Virus record (IMG/VR): IMGVR_UViG_3300009151_008314
Location: 1-20,559 of that record
DNA length: 20,559 bases
DNA from: a virus
Direction: 5' to 3' (one strand)
This document shows, piece after piece, positions 13,856-20,406 of this stretch (position 1 is its first letter; each line of letters begins with the position of its first letter). Under the pieces are notes generated by a model that worked only from the letters and a program-made list of their open reading frames with translations, did no database searches and was not told the DNA's origin. The position numbers were made by a program, and so were the translations under genes.

Positions 13856-14310
13856 ACACAAAAACCTTTCCTAAGTCTCGTGTCTGCGTAATTGATATAT
13901 ATCCTTCCTTCGAAGAAGGGCTAAAAAAGGCTGTCGAGTTTTCTCTGAAGCACGATATTTCTCTTAATTCTCCGGATGGTAAAAAGGTTATTTTAGGATT
14001 TTGTATCGAGTATATTGAGAGGACATTTAACAATATCAAAAGCCCATATCCAAAAGTACTTTGTATGGGATCAAAAGCAAAAAACCAAAAGATTGAAAAT
14101 TTTATTGCGGACCACTTTGATTCTATACTAAAGAAAATGCCTTATCCATATTGCGGAAAAGTTTCCATCACTTCTCCGGATCTAGAATCAGCTGCAGAAA
14201 ATTGTTTAAAAAATATAAAGACTAAAAGAAGCTTTATTAAAGTAGCTAAAAAGCTGAAGTTAATTCCTCAGACTTCAGCCGACAATAAAGATCCATCCTC
14301 TTCTCCGTAA
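13852..14310 (+). CDS. Protein of unknown function
   Basis: A 152-residue protein from the ATG at 13852, which overlaps the TGA of the GIY-YIG gene as ATGA. A GGAGG at 13833-13837 is 14 nt away from that ATG but only 5 nt from an in-frame TTG at 13843, so a start three codons earlier is possible. No domain was recognised. The sequence is mixed alpha/beta: RVCVIDIYPSFEEGLKKAVEFSLKH, KKVILGFCIEYIERTF, then PKVLCMGSKAKNQKIENFIADHF and a Lys/Ser-rich end. No signal peptide or membrane segment. Its last 43 nt overlap the end of the convergent kinase gene, so there is no room for a terminator between them. Confidence 0.6.
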   Translation: MNTKTFPKSRVCVIDIYPSFEEGLKKAVEFSLKHDISLNSPDGKKVILGFCIEYIERTFNNIKSPYPKVLCMGSKAKNQKIENFIADHFDSILKKMPYPYCGKVSITSPDLESAAENCLKNIKTKRSFIKVAKKLKLIPQTSADNKDPSSSP

Positions 14311-14909
14311 CAACCACCGTTATCTTTGACATATAGCTTGATCTGGGGCAAGCGCATGTCGGGAGGTCCGTCTAGTTTAATAACTGCTGGACAATCTTCC
14401 TTAGGAAAGAAAGCTCCAGTATTCTTTTCATACGAAGCAAAAAGAGCTGCAAAGATATTATCCATTTCTTCTTGAAAGAGCTCTTCGGTCTCCCTATTCT
14501 CCTTAGCAACAAGAGGAATTTCCTTTCTGGCAGGAACGTAGAATATAATATCAAACGACTTTAAAGTCATTGCAGCAATGGCTTGACAATCGATGATAAA
14601 CTCCGAAGTAAATACGTCGGAATTCTTTCCGTGATGCCAAAGGGAATATGCAATATTATCAACAACACATCGGTCAAATACTAAGAACTTATCTTCACTG
14701 GCATTTGCTTCCTGTACTTCATCTACAAGAGCGTTAAGGATTATCTTTTGTGTATCCTTGGTTGCTTCTTTATTGATAACCAGACCTTTTTCTTTGATTA
14801 TATCCCTATAAGTCTTTTCGGGCTTCTTATACATGGGCCACCGCTTAATAAATTCCTCAATAAGCGTACTCTTCCCTACTCCTTGTGCACCGATAAAAGC
14901 AATCTTCAT
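14268..14909 (-). CDS. P-loop ATPase/kinase (NadR/AAA_28-like)
   Basis: A 213-residue P-loop protein. Walker A is GAQGVGKST (7-15). FLVFDRCVVDNIAYSLWHHG (about 75-94) has the DRxxxDxxxY pattern of nucleoside/deoxynucleotide and NadR-type kinases, and SFDIIFYVPARKEIPLV (about 117-133) is a Walker-B-like strand that leads into a lid with ENRETEELFQEEMD. Probable role: phosphorylation of a nucleotide or cofactor; the substrate cannot be read. The gene has its own short upstream region carrying GTAAATA 5 nt before the ATG. It lies downstream of queE, and its last 43 nt overlap the convergent unknown gene. Confidence 0.72.
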   Translation of the reverse strand: MKIAFIGAQGVGKSTLIEEFIKRWPMYKKPEKTYRDIIKEKGLVINKEATKDTQKIILNALVDEVQEANASEDKFLVFDRCVVDNIAYSLWHHGKNSDVFTSEFIIDCQAIAAMTLKSFDIIFYVPARKEIPLVAKENRETEELFQEEMDNIFAALFASYEKNTGAFFPKEDCPAVIKLDGPPDMRLPQIKLYVKDNGGCYGEEDGSLLSAEV

Positions 14910-14914
14910 AGGAG

Positions 14915-14921
14915 TATTTAC
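14915..14921 (-). promoter_or_regulatory. Possible late-type promoter element GTAAATA
   Basis: On the minus strand GTAAATA is followed by 5 nt (CTCCT) and the kinase ATG. The distance is the same as for the four TTAAATA elements, but the first base differs. No -35 with good spacing is seen. Confidence 0.35.
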
Positions 14922-14942
14922 CGCGGTTTAAATATATGTCTA

Positions 14943-15707
14943 CTAAACTTTCAAGGCCATATTCCAAATCAAGAGGTGTAACCTAGGACTAAAATTTACA
15001 TGCATTGCTTTTGCATATTCAGCAACAGCTGGAGCATTCTGTATATGCTCATCTCTTGATCCACAACAAGGCATAAACCAAACTCGCTGAAGAGGAATAT
15101 TAATGCCCTCATAATCCTCAATATACTTTCTCCAGATCTCTTCGATGTCCCTGTCTGAAGTAATAACAAACTTAAATCCAGAATTGTGGTCTACGTGCCA
15201 TTTAAGAACCTCTGGCTTATACGTCCTTTCCTCAGGATCTCCGTTAGTGGTAAGCTTTGGAGATGTTGTGAACGTAGCACTAAAGTCTGTAACCCATCTT
15301 TCGTCGGGTTGAATAGTTGCATTAGTCTCAAAATCAATACGAGGCGTAAAACCATAACGATCTACAAAAGCTCTAACAAACCTTAGAAGAGGTTCCTGTC
15401 TCAGCGTTGGTTCACCCCCCGTTATTTTCCAAATGGCTCTATTACGAAGATGCTCTACAAAATTATTCTTTTCGTAATAATCAAAAATTTCTTGAAACGT
15501 CCATTTGTTTCGTTTTGACCAAGAAATAAAAGAATCGCATCCATTAGGAGAAGCAGGAGAAGCAAATGCTCTACAAAGGAGGTTGCAACCAAACAAGCGC
15601 ATAAAAACACTTGGCTGTCCTACATACTCCCCCTCCCCCTCCAAAGTGTAAAAACCGGCCGTGTCATCGCTAATAAGCAAATAATCTTCGTCTGTTGTAT
15701 CAATCAT
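14943..15707 (-). CDS. queE: 7-carboxy-7-deazaguanine synthase QueE (radical SAM)
   Basis: A 254-residue radical SAM enzyme that converts 6-carboxytetrahydropterin to 7-carboxy-7-deazaguanine. It has FYTLEGEGEYVGQPSVFMRLFGCN (19-42), the QueE 'QGEG...G.p..F.R..GCN' start; KITGGEPTLR (94-103), the SAM-binding GGEP; and FETNAT (about 126-131). The cluster cysteines are C41, C45 and C57 (C-x3-C-x11-C) instead of the usual C-x3-C-x2-C; an insert RAFASPASPNG precedes the conserved CDS. In phages QueE normally serves 7-deazaguanine DNA modification, sometimes host tRNA. QueD is encoded two genes upstream. The ATG is 1 nt from a 20-bp palindrome and directly follows a TTGACA promoter. Confidence 0.88.
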   Translation of the reverse strand: MIDTTDEDYLLISDDTAGFYTLEGEGEYVGQPSVFMRLFGCNLLCRAFASPASPNGCDSFISWSKRNKWTFQEIFDYYEKNNFVEHLRNRAIWKITGGEPTLRQEPLLRFVRAFVDRYGFTPRIDFETNATIQPDERWVTDFSATFTTSPKLTTNGDPEERTYKPEVLKWHVDHNSGFKFVITSDRDIEEIWRKYIEDYEGINIPLQRVWFMPCCGSRDEHIQNAPAVAEYAKAMHVNFSPRLHLLIWNMALKV

Positions 15708-15708
15708 T

Positions 15709-15728
15709 CAAATAGTTTAGACTATTTG
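15709..15728 (-). promoter_or_regulatory. Perfect palindrome at the queE start (operator or RNA hairpin)
   Basis: CAAATAGT and ACTATTTG form a perfect 8-bp inverted repeat around TTAG, ending 1 nt before the queE ATG. It covers the candidate -10 and part of the spacer, as a repressor operator would. If it is transcribed it could fold at the start codon. No T-run follows, so it is not a terminator. Confidence 0.6.
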
Positions 15729-15741
15729 ATGTATATGTCAA
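15714..15741 (-). promoter_or_regulatory. Sigma70-like promoter for queE
   Basis: On the minus strand a perfect TTGACA (15736-15741) follows the stop of the peptidase gene and is 16 nt from TAAACT (15714-15719), a fair -10. The start site would fall at about the ATG, giving a leaderless mRNA. Confidence 0.45.
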
Positions 15742-16476
15742 CTATCTACTCTCGTAGTCTTTAAGCTGATTATAAAGTTTTGCAACATCCTTAAACATCT
15801 TCTGGTACTTCCGACGAACTTGTTCATCATCTTTATGTTGTACTAAAAAGTTAATAAACCTTTCGTGACCTTTAAAGAAACTAGGAATATTGACTACGTT
15901 TGTTGCTCCAGTCTTTAAAAAAGAATCTAGAAAAGACATAAATCTGTCCTTTGCAATTTTCCAAACCTTGGATGTTCTTTCGTCCGGAGCTTCAGATAAC
16001 TTATCGGTTATCGTTACATAATAACGTTCAATAGCATCCAGAAAGGTTGAAACATACACAGGATATTCTGTAGCATGCATATAATGCTCTTTTTCCTTTT
16101 CTTGAGAATAGGGCTCATACTCTTCTCCTGCCTTTTTATACTGTTGTTTAGCATGATATAATTCATGTGAAATCATATTAACAACTGTCTCGACATTATA
16201 CAAGCCTGTATTGTTGTAAAATAACGTTATTGTATTGTTATTTTCATCGTATAGTCCCGTAACATTACTCTTCTTTGGAGATACTATAACTTTAGCTGAG
16301 CTTTCTTTGTTTGTCTCAAGGTCAGTGAATGCAATAACACCGAGTACAATATCTTTAGGAGGAGCTTTCTCTCCGAACAAAGCTACATATTTTTGAGCAA
16401 GACCGTTTATCTGGTTCTTTTCGGAGTCAGATAAATTATAACGGCCTTCTGTGAAGAATTGCTTAAATGATACCAT
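15742..16476 (-). CDS. HExxH zinc metallopeptidase-like protein, possibly packaged in the head
   Basis: A 244-residue protein. HELYH (104-108), in the helix VVNMISHELYHAKQQY, is a standard HExxH zinc site, and HYMHATEYPVY (131-141) offers a third ligand (probably E137), as in gluzincin-type peptidases. The C-terminal half is helical and basic. The first residues, MVSFKQFFTEGR, look like the capsid-targeting peptide of T4 internal proteins (MKTYQEFIAEA), with a cut expected after FTE. A late-type TTAAATA lies 5 nt before the ATG and overlaps the queD stop. Together this suggests a late-made protease carried in the particle; a virion role is inference and no substrate is known. It stands between queE and queD. 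Confidence 0.65.
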   Translation of the reverse strand: MVSFKQFFTEGRYNLSDSEKNQINGLAQKYVALFGEKAPPKDIVLGVIAFTDLETNKESSAKVIVSPKKSNVTGLYDENNNTITLFYNNTGLYNVETVVNMISHELYHAKQQYKKAGEEYEPYSQEKEKEHYMHATEYPVYVSTFLDAIERYYVTITDKLSEAPDERTSKVWKIAKDRFMSFLDSFLKTGATNVVNIPSFFKGHERFINFLVQHKDDEQVRRKYQKMFKDVAKLYNQLKDYESR

Positions 16477-16481
16477 CCACC

Positions 16482-16488
16482 TATTTAA
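16482..16488 (-). promoter_or_regulatory. Late-type promoter element TTAAATA
   Basis: On the minus strand TTAAATA is followed by GGTGG (5 nt) and the peptidase ATG; it overlaps the TAA stop of queD. No -35 is seen 15-18 nt upstream. GGTGG is also a weak Shine-Dalgarno-like sequence, but it is too close to the start. Confidence 0.5.
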
Positions 16489-16958
16489 GGTCTTTGATAT
16501 ATTGAAGAGTTGGCTTCGTGCTCAAATACTTCGACGGACTGAATCCAACAACGATCTCCATATTCTTCCTTAAGAAACTTATCTGCTTCATTGAAGCAAA
16601 ATTCCGCAACTTTTTCAATTCCTACTCCGTCCATAATCTTAAGATTGCAAGCTCGGGCTTCATGAAGTTGCTTAAACAAATCTAAGCAGGGATCGTTTTT
16701 ATCAATCGTTAAAGTATGATCAAACTGTTCGTTAAGAGTAGCCTTAAGCTTCTTCAATGAACCATAGTCTACTGCCCAGTTACGTTCGTCTAACTCTTTA
16801 CAACCAAATGTAAACTTGGCTTTTAGCTGGTAACCATGAACTTTGTAACAAGAATTTCCTTCTCTTACTAAGCCAGCTGTAGCCAGTTCAGGATCAGCCT
16901 TCCACTGACGAAAGGCACAGGATCCCAATTCAAATACTTTAGTTGAAGAATAGCTCAT
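16485..16958 (-). CDS. queD: 6-carboxytetrahydropterin synthase QueD (divergent FRQW type)
   Basis: A 157-residue member of the PTPS/QueD family, which turns dihydroneopterin triphosphate into 6-carboxytetrahydropterin, the substrate of QueE. SCAFRQW (13-19) stands where classical enzymes have FxAAH. SCYKVHGYQL (36-45) keeps the catalytic Cys (C37) and one His (H41), but the second His of HGH is Tyr. WAVDYGSLKKLKATLNEQFDHTL (61-83) has the D-H pair (D80, H81), and VEVFEHEANSS (142-152) the C-terminal Glu. The FRQW/HGY form is, as I recall, a known subgroup in some bacteria and marine phages; how it binds zinc is unclear. It overlaps the upstream small gene by 4 nt (ATGA). Confidence 0.82.
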   Translation of the reverse strand: MSYSSTKVFELGSCAFRQWKADPELATAGLVREGNSCYKVHGYQLKAKFTFGCKELDERNWAVDYGSLKKLKATLNEQFDHTLTIDKNDPCLDLFKQLHEARACNLKIMDGVGIEKVAEFCFNEADKFLKEEYGDRCWIQSVEVFEHEANSSIYQRP

Positions 16959-17227
16959 ACGTTTTCAAATGTTGTTACGTCCATATTATCTTTAAAATTG
17001 TTATAGATGTCAACGCTATATTCGTCTTCGTAATTATCTTCCTTAATAAATTGCACATTACTCAATTTGAGATCAGGCCTCAACGACTTTATTCTCTTTG
17101 CTGTGTCAATTAATTCTTTTTGAAAAGATTGGTCAGTATTAGCTACTACATTTACTGAGGCGGAAAATAGTAAAGCCGATACTACCGTATCTACTTCGTG
17201 TTCTGATAATGAAATGTTGTTATTCAT
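16955..17227 (-). CDS. Small protein of unknown function
   Basis: A 90-residue acidic protein, no family recognised. The N-terminal half (LSEHEVDTVVSALLFSASVNVVANT...KELIDTAKRIKSLRPDLKL) looks like two helices; the second half is very acidic (KEDNYEDEYSVDIYNNFKDNMD). It overlaps queD by 4 nt and is probably translated with it. ATG at 17227; an AGGA 10 nt upstream is a possible ribosome site. TTGACC (17256-17261) with a 16-nt spacer and a poor -10 (GAAGAT, 17234-17239) is a weak promoter candidate at the same distance as in other genes. Confidence 0.55.
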   Translation of the reverse strand: MNNNISLSEHEVDTVVSALLFSASVNVVANTDQSFQKELIDTAKRIKSLRPDLKLSNVQFIKEDNYEDEYSVDIYNNFKDNMDVTTFENV

Positions 17228-17257
17228 GCAGGAATCTTCCTACACTTCAGAACAAGG

Positions 17258-17875
17258 TCAAGCTTTTATCAGTGTTTTAATGTCCTCAAAGGATAATCCA
17301 TCCTGAGCAGCGGTGTCAAAAATTTCATACAATTCATTAATAACACTTTCGACTCTGTCTTTATACTCTACGATCTTCTTATACTTTTCAATATCATTAG
17401 CCTCAAAGGTATGTTTTTCTAATAGGGAGTTAGCATCAAGTAAATCAGCTTTGGATCCGAGATATTTCTTAAGACGAATGATTGTTTTAATCATTGGGGA
17501 ATAGGCTGATTGTTCATTTTCGGAAATAGGATTTCTAATCTTATTACCATTTTCATCAATGATTCCTAACTTATAAACTAGGAGTTGTTTATAGTCTTTC
17601 TTAATTTCGTTAAGAAAGATTTCATTATCTAAAAAGCTTTGAAGGGATTCTTTAAACATATTAGTGTAATTTGTTCCGTGAACGTGAGTATCCCCGATTG
17701 GATTTACGTGACAGCCTTTTCCATAATTTGGAGATCCGCAGTAAGCACATTTTGTTGGGTTATCTGGAAAGAAATGAACACCATGAGGAGCATATCTACA
17801 ACCCTTTCCGCGTGTTGTGGAACCGCAGTACATGCAACGACTCTGCTGAACTTTAGGCTGATTGTTGGTTGGCAT
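17258..17875 (-). CDS. Double zinc-knuckle protein of unknown function
   Basis: A 205-residue protein with two tandem zinc-binding units: CMYCGSTTRGKGCRYAPHGVH (14-34) and CAYCGSPNYGKGC...HVHG (43-67). Each has CxYCGS, then GKGC, then one or two His, so each can hold one zinc. They are spaced 29 residues apart and look like an internal duplication. The rest is helical and charged (KIVEYKDRVESVINELYEIF). I recall similar 'CxYCGS...GxGC' proteins in T4-like marine phages, but no function. It overlaps the upstream gene by 23 nt. The start ATG at 17875 has no ribosome site, as is usual here. The role could be nucleic-acid or protein binding; nothing shows which. Confidence 0.6.
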   Translation of the reverse strand: MPTNNQPKVQQSRCMYCGSTTRGKGCRYAPHGVHFFPDNPTKCAYCGSPNYGKGCHVNPIGDTHVHGTNYTNMFKESLQSFLDNEIFLNEIKKDYKQLLVYKLGIIDENGNKIRNPISENEQSAYSPMIKTIIRLKKYLGSKADLLDANSLLEKHTFEANDIEKYKKIVEYKDRVESVINELYEIFDTAAQDGLSFEDIKTLIKA

Positions 17876-18233
17876 TAGTTGTCTGGCCTTGTTGAGCTGT
17901 TTTGTTATAATCCGACTGCTTTTGTTTGTCGCCTACTGCCTTTGATACTTTATCTAAAAATTCGTGCAGCTCTGGGTGATTTGGATCGATCTGAGTAAGA
18001 GCTCTCAGAACCTCTTCAGGATTAAACTTGGACGGATTAGGTTGTGCGGAATTATTGGTCACATCCGCTGGCTTTTGAGCTGTCGGAGGTGTAGGAGGCT
18101 TTGTTGCTGTTCCGGTATTTAATTGAGGATTGGCTACTGTAGTTGATGTGGTCGGGTTTTTTACACCAGTGCTTCCCCCAACATTGTCTTCATTCAAAAT
18201 ACCATTACAAATCTCATCAAAAGTCTTCTTCAT
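17853..18233 (-). CDS. Low-complexity Pro/Thr/Gln-rich probable virion protein
   Basis: A 126-residue protein. It starts MKKTFDEICNGILNEDN, a short helix ending in LNE, which looks like a capsid-targeting peptide with a prohead-protease site after residue 15. A Thr/Pro/Asn/Gln-rich disordered stretch follows (about 20-70), then a short helical segment FNPEEVLRALTQIDPNHPELHEFLDKVSKAVG (about 70-101) and a Gln/Asn-rich tail. TTAAATA is 5 nt before the ATG. This makes a late head-associated protein likely. No family was recognised. It is transcribed divergently from the gene at 18287, with 53 nt between them. Confidence 0.6.
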   Translation of the reverse strand: MKKTFDEICNGILNEDNVGGSTGVKNPTTSTTVANPQLNTGTATKPPTPPTAQKPADVTNNSAQPNPSKFNPEEVLRALTQIDPNHPELHEFLDKVSKAVGDKQKQSDYNKTAQQGQTTNANQQSA

Positions 18234-18238
18234 TCGTA

Positions 18239-18245
18239 TATTTAA
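18239..18245 (-). promoter_or_regulatory. Late-type promoter element TTAAATA (possible sigma70 overlap)
   Basis: On the minus strand TTAAATA is followed by TACGA (5 nt) and ATG. In this one case TTGAGA (18262-18267) lies 16 nt upstream of the TTAAAT, so it may also serve the host-type polymerase. Confidence 0.5.
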
Positions 18246-18249
18246 GGAA

Positions 18250-18279
18250 TTTACAAAAAAATCTCAAATAAAAGATAAT
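18250..18279 (+). promoter_or_regulatory. Sigma70-like promoter for the 18287 gene
   Basis: TTTACA (18250-18255), an 18-nt spacer and GATAAT (18274-18279), each one base from consensus. The expected start site falls at or next to the ATG at 18287. It overlaps the divergent promoter of the 18233 gene, so the two directions could interfere. Confidence 0.45.
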
Positions 18280-18286
18280 TACTAGT

Positions 18287-19396
18287 ATGTTAGATTTTAA
18301 AAAGTTAGTATTAGAGGCAATTACTAGTCCAGCTGGTATTATGGATTTTTGGAACGATCCTACTGAACTTATCAATATTAAAAAAATTTTTAAAACAAAA
18401 TTCAATTTAGAGAATTGGACAATTACAGGATCGGATCGTGGTTTATTAGTAGACGCATTCGAAAGAAACAATGCTTCAAAGATTAAATCTTTAATAAAAT
18501 ATTTTCCTATAATAGATTTTTTATTTTACATTGCTGAGGAAGAAGATAAAAGTAAAAAAAGAGGTACAAGTGCTAAGATTTTATCAAATGCTCCAGTATT
18601 AGATAAAACTAAAACAGACCAATACGAAAACGCATTTATAACAGAGTTTCAAAACAAGAATCCTCGTTTAGTAGATAATTCCAATCCCGTATATGATTAT
18701 AAAGCAATAAGCGGAAAAGGAACATCTTTGTTACAAGTATTAATGAGGGATTCGGCAAAAAATATTATAGGAGAAATAGCTTTAGATAATTTTAAAGATA
18801 AAAATATCAAAGAAACACTATATGGTATTCTTAATAATCACAGAAAGTTAAAAACTACGCTTTTAAATAAAGTTGTGCCTGATGCAGGGACTTTTATCGA
18901 AAAGATTTTAAGTACTCCACAAAATTTTATTGGAGGACAAACAACCATTCCGAACAATTTTAAACAATTATATAATGAAGTTTCTCTTAAAGAAATTGTG
19001 GAACTGTGTATATCCATTCACAATTTTTATGAATCGGAATTGATAAGATTTAATATTACAAAACCAAGAATTCCTGTATCCTCATTCAATCAATTTATTA
19101 CTAATACTCCTTTAAATGATAAAAAACTGTTTAATTTTCAGTGGACGATTCAAGGTAAGTTAACTCAACCAGTTAATACACCAGCTGAAACATCACCAGG
19201 CAAACAAGATCCGGGAATTAATGGGTATATTATCGCAAACATAAAAAACGTTAATACGCCCGAATCTCAAGTATTAATAAGAAAGTTTGAAAATTTATTA
19301 AATTTTATAAAAGCTGGTGAACCGCAGGATTGGACAGGAGCTCTTCAATCTCTTGCTAGTGTGCGAGGTATTCTCGGTAAACATGTTATGGGTTAA
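18287..19396 (+). CDS. Protein of unknown function, possible virion protein
   Basis: A 369-residue protein, no family recognised. The N-terminus MLDFKKLVLEAITSP is like the capsid-targeting peptides of the neighbouring genes, with VLE as a possible cut site at residue 10. The body is rich in Lys, Asn, Ile and Phe, with helix-like segments (LIKYFPIIDFLFYIAEEED, LKEIVELCISIHNFYESELIRF) and a Pro/Thr-rich loop near residue 295 (TQPVNTPAETSPGKQDPG). No membrane segment or signal peptide is convincing. Unlike the other genes of this group it has a sigma70-like rather than a late-type promoter. It ends in TTAA, which is also the stop of the convergent primase gene. Confidence 0.6.
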   Translation: MLDFKKLVLEAITSPAGIMDFWNDPTELINIKKIFKTKFNLENWTITGSDRGLLVDAFERNNASKIKSLIKYFPIIDFLFYIAEEEDKSKKRGTSAKILSNAPVLDKTKTDQYENAFITEFQNKNPRLVDNSNPVYDYKAISGKGTSLLQVLMRDSAKNIIGEIALDNFKDKNIKETLYGILNNHRKLKTTLLNKVVPDAGTFIEKILSTPQNFIGGQTTIPNNFKQLYNEVSLKEIVELCISIHNFYESELIRFNITKPRIPVSSFNQFITNTPLNDKKLFNFQWTIQGKLTQPVNTPAETSPGKQDPGINGYIIANIKNVNTPESQVLIRKFENLLNFIKAGEPQDWTGALQSLASVRGILGKHVMG

Positions 19397-20400
19397 ACCT
19401 TAAGAAGCTTTTGTTTAATAAGAGCTTCGCCTCCCGAAGCTGAATGCTTAACAACAAACTTCCAAGGTATCTCGTCTAGTTTCAGATTGCAGCAAATCTC
19501 GTTGAAGTCTTTGAACTTCTTAAACTCGGGAGGCCATATGAAAATCTTCTTGTTTTGCTTTATATGCTTCTCAATACGCTTTGTTGTCTGCTCATTATTC
19601 TTGTCGTTATCAAAGACGTAAATCTTTTCGTATCCAATAAGATTGTTTAAAGTAGTTTCCTGTTTATGAGTCGGCGACAATGCTGCAATTGCTACTCCAT
19701 TTTTTACGAACATCGAATCGATTGGTCCTTCAAAGATGAATATATAAGGAATATCAGAATCAATATTAGATAAATTGAACAGCTCCTTCTCTCCATACTT
19801 TGTTAGATATCTTGGAAACTCTTTATCACTTAGAGATCTAGTCTGATAACAGACCACTTTCATATTCTCGTTGAAGAAAGGAATGACTAAGCGATTTTTA
19901 TGAACCTTATCTTCTAACGATATATAAAACTTCTTGCAGCTATTAATTGCAGTAAGGAGTCGTCTTTCTCTAATACATTTCTGGGCCAGCATTACGTAGT
20001 CATCATTAAAGAAATAATCTGCTTGCTTAGGATCTGTAAGTTCTATAGAGTTCTCAGGAAGATCGGGAAGTTCAACAACTTCCTTTGTTGGAGTATTTGA
20101 AGGAGTAGCAGTAATAAAGGTACCTCCTTCAGCTTTTTCCTTATTTCTCTTTATAATCTCAGGAAAGGTTAGACCTGATACTTCTTTCACCCAATCCATG
20201 GGTCTCCAAGACTTGCAACAATTATGGCAATAGAAGTAATCCTTGTTTGGAAAGTAGAATAAACGCCGAGAACGCCCTGCTGACTTGCCTTCCCTACAAA
20301 CGGGACACTCCGCATTGAAAGTATTCTGATACTTCCTATGTATAGGCCTCTTGCAATGAGTATAAATTAACTCAATAAGAAATTCTTGGTTCAGTTCCAC
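19393..20400 (-). CDS. 61: DNA primase, gp61-like (zinc finger plus TOPRIM)
   Basis: A 335-residue primase. CPVC (32-35) and CHNC (58-61) form the N-terminal zinc-binding domain, with DYFYCHNCCKSWRPMDW typical of DnaG/gp61. NRLVIPFFNENMKVVCYQTRSL (169-190) is the start of the RNA polymerase domain. FIFEGPIDSMFV (221-232), with its catalytic Glu, and IYVFDNDKN (260-268) are the TOPRIM motifs. T4 gp61 (about 340 residues) makes pentaribonucleotide primers with the gp41 helicase. The start is GTG (20398-20400): the promoter at 20407-20434 would begin the transcript there, and AGG is 5 nt upstream. It overlaps the end of the convergent gene by 4 nt. Confidence 0.9.
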   Translation of the reverse strand: MELNQEFLIELIYTHCKRPIHRKYQNTFNAECPVCREGKSAGRSRRLFYFPNKDYFYCHNCCKSWRPMDWVKEVSGLTFPEIIKRNKEKAEGGTFITATPSNTPTKEVVELPDLPENSIELTDPKQADYFFNDDYVMLAQKCIRERRLLTAINSCKKFYISLEDKVHKNRLVIPFFNENMKVVCYQTRSLSDKEFPRYLTKYGEKELFNLSNIDSDIPYIFIFEGPIDSMFVKNGVAIAALSPTHKQETTLNNLIGYEKIYVFDNDKNNEQTTKRIEKHIKQNKKIFIWPPEFKKFKDFNEICCNLKLDEIPWKFVVKHSASGGEALIKQKLLKV

Positions 20401-20406
20401 GAACCT

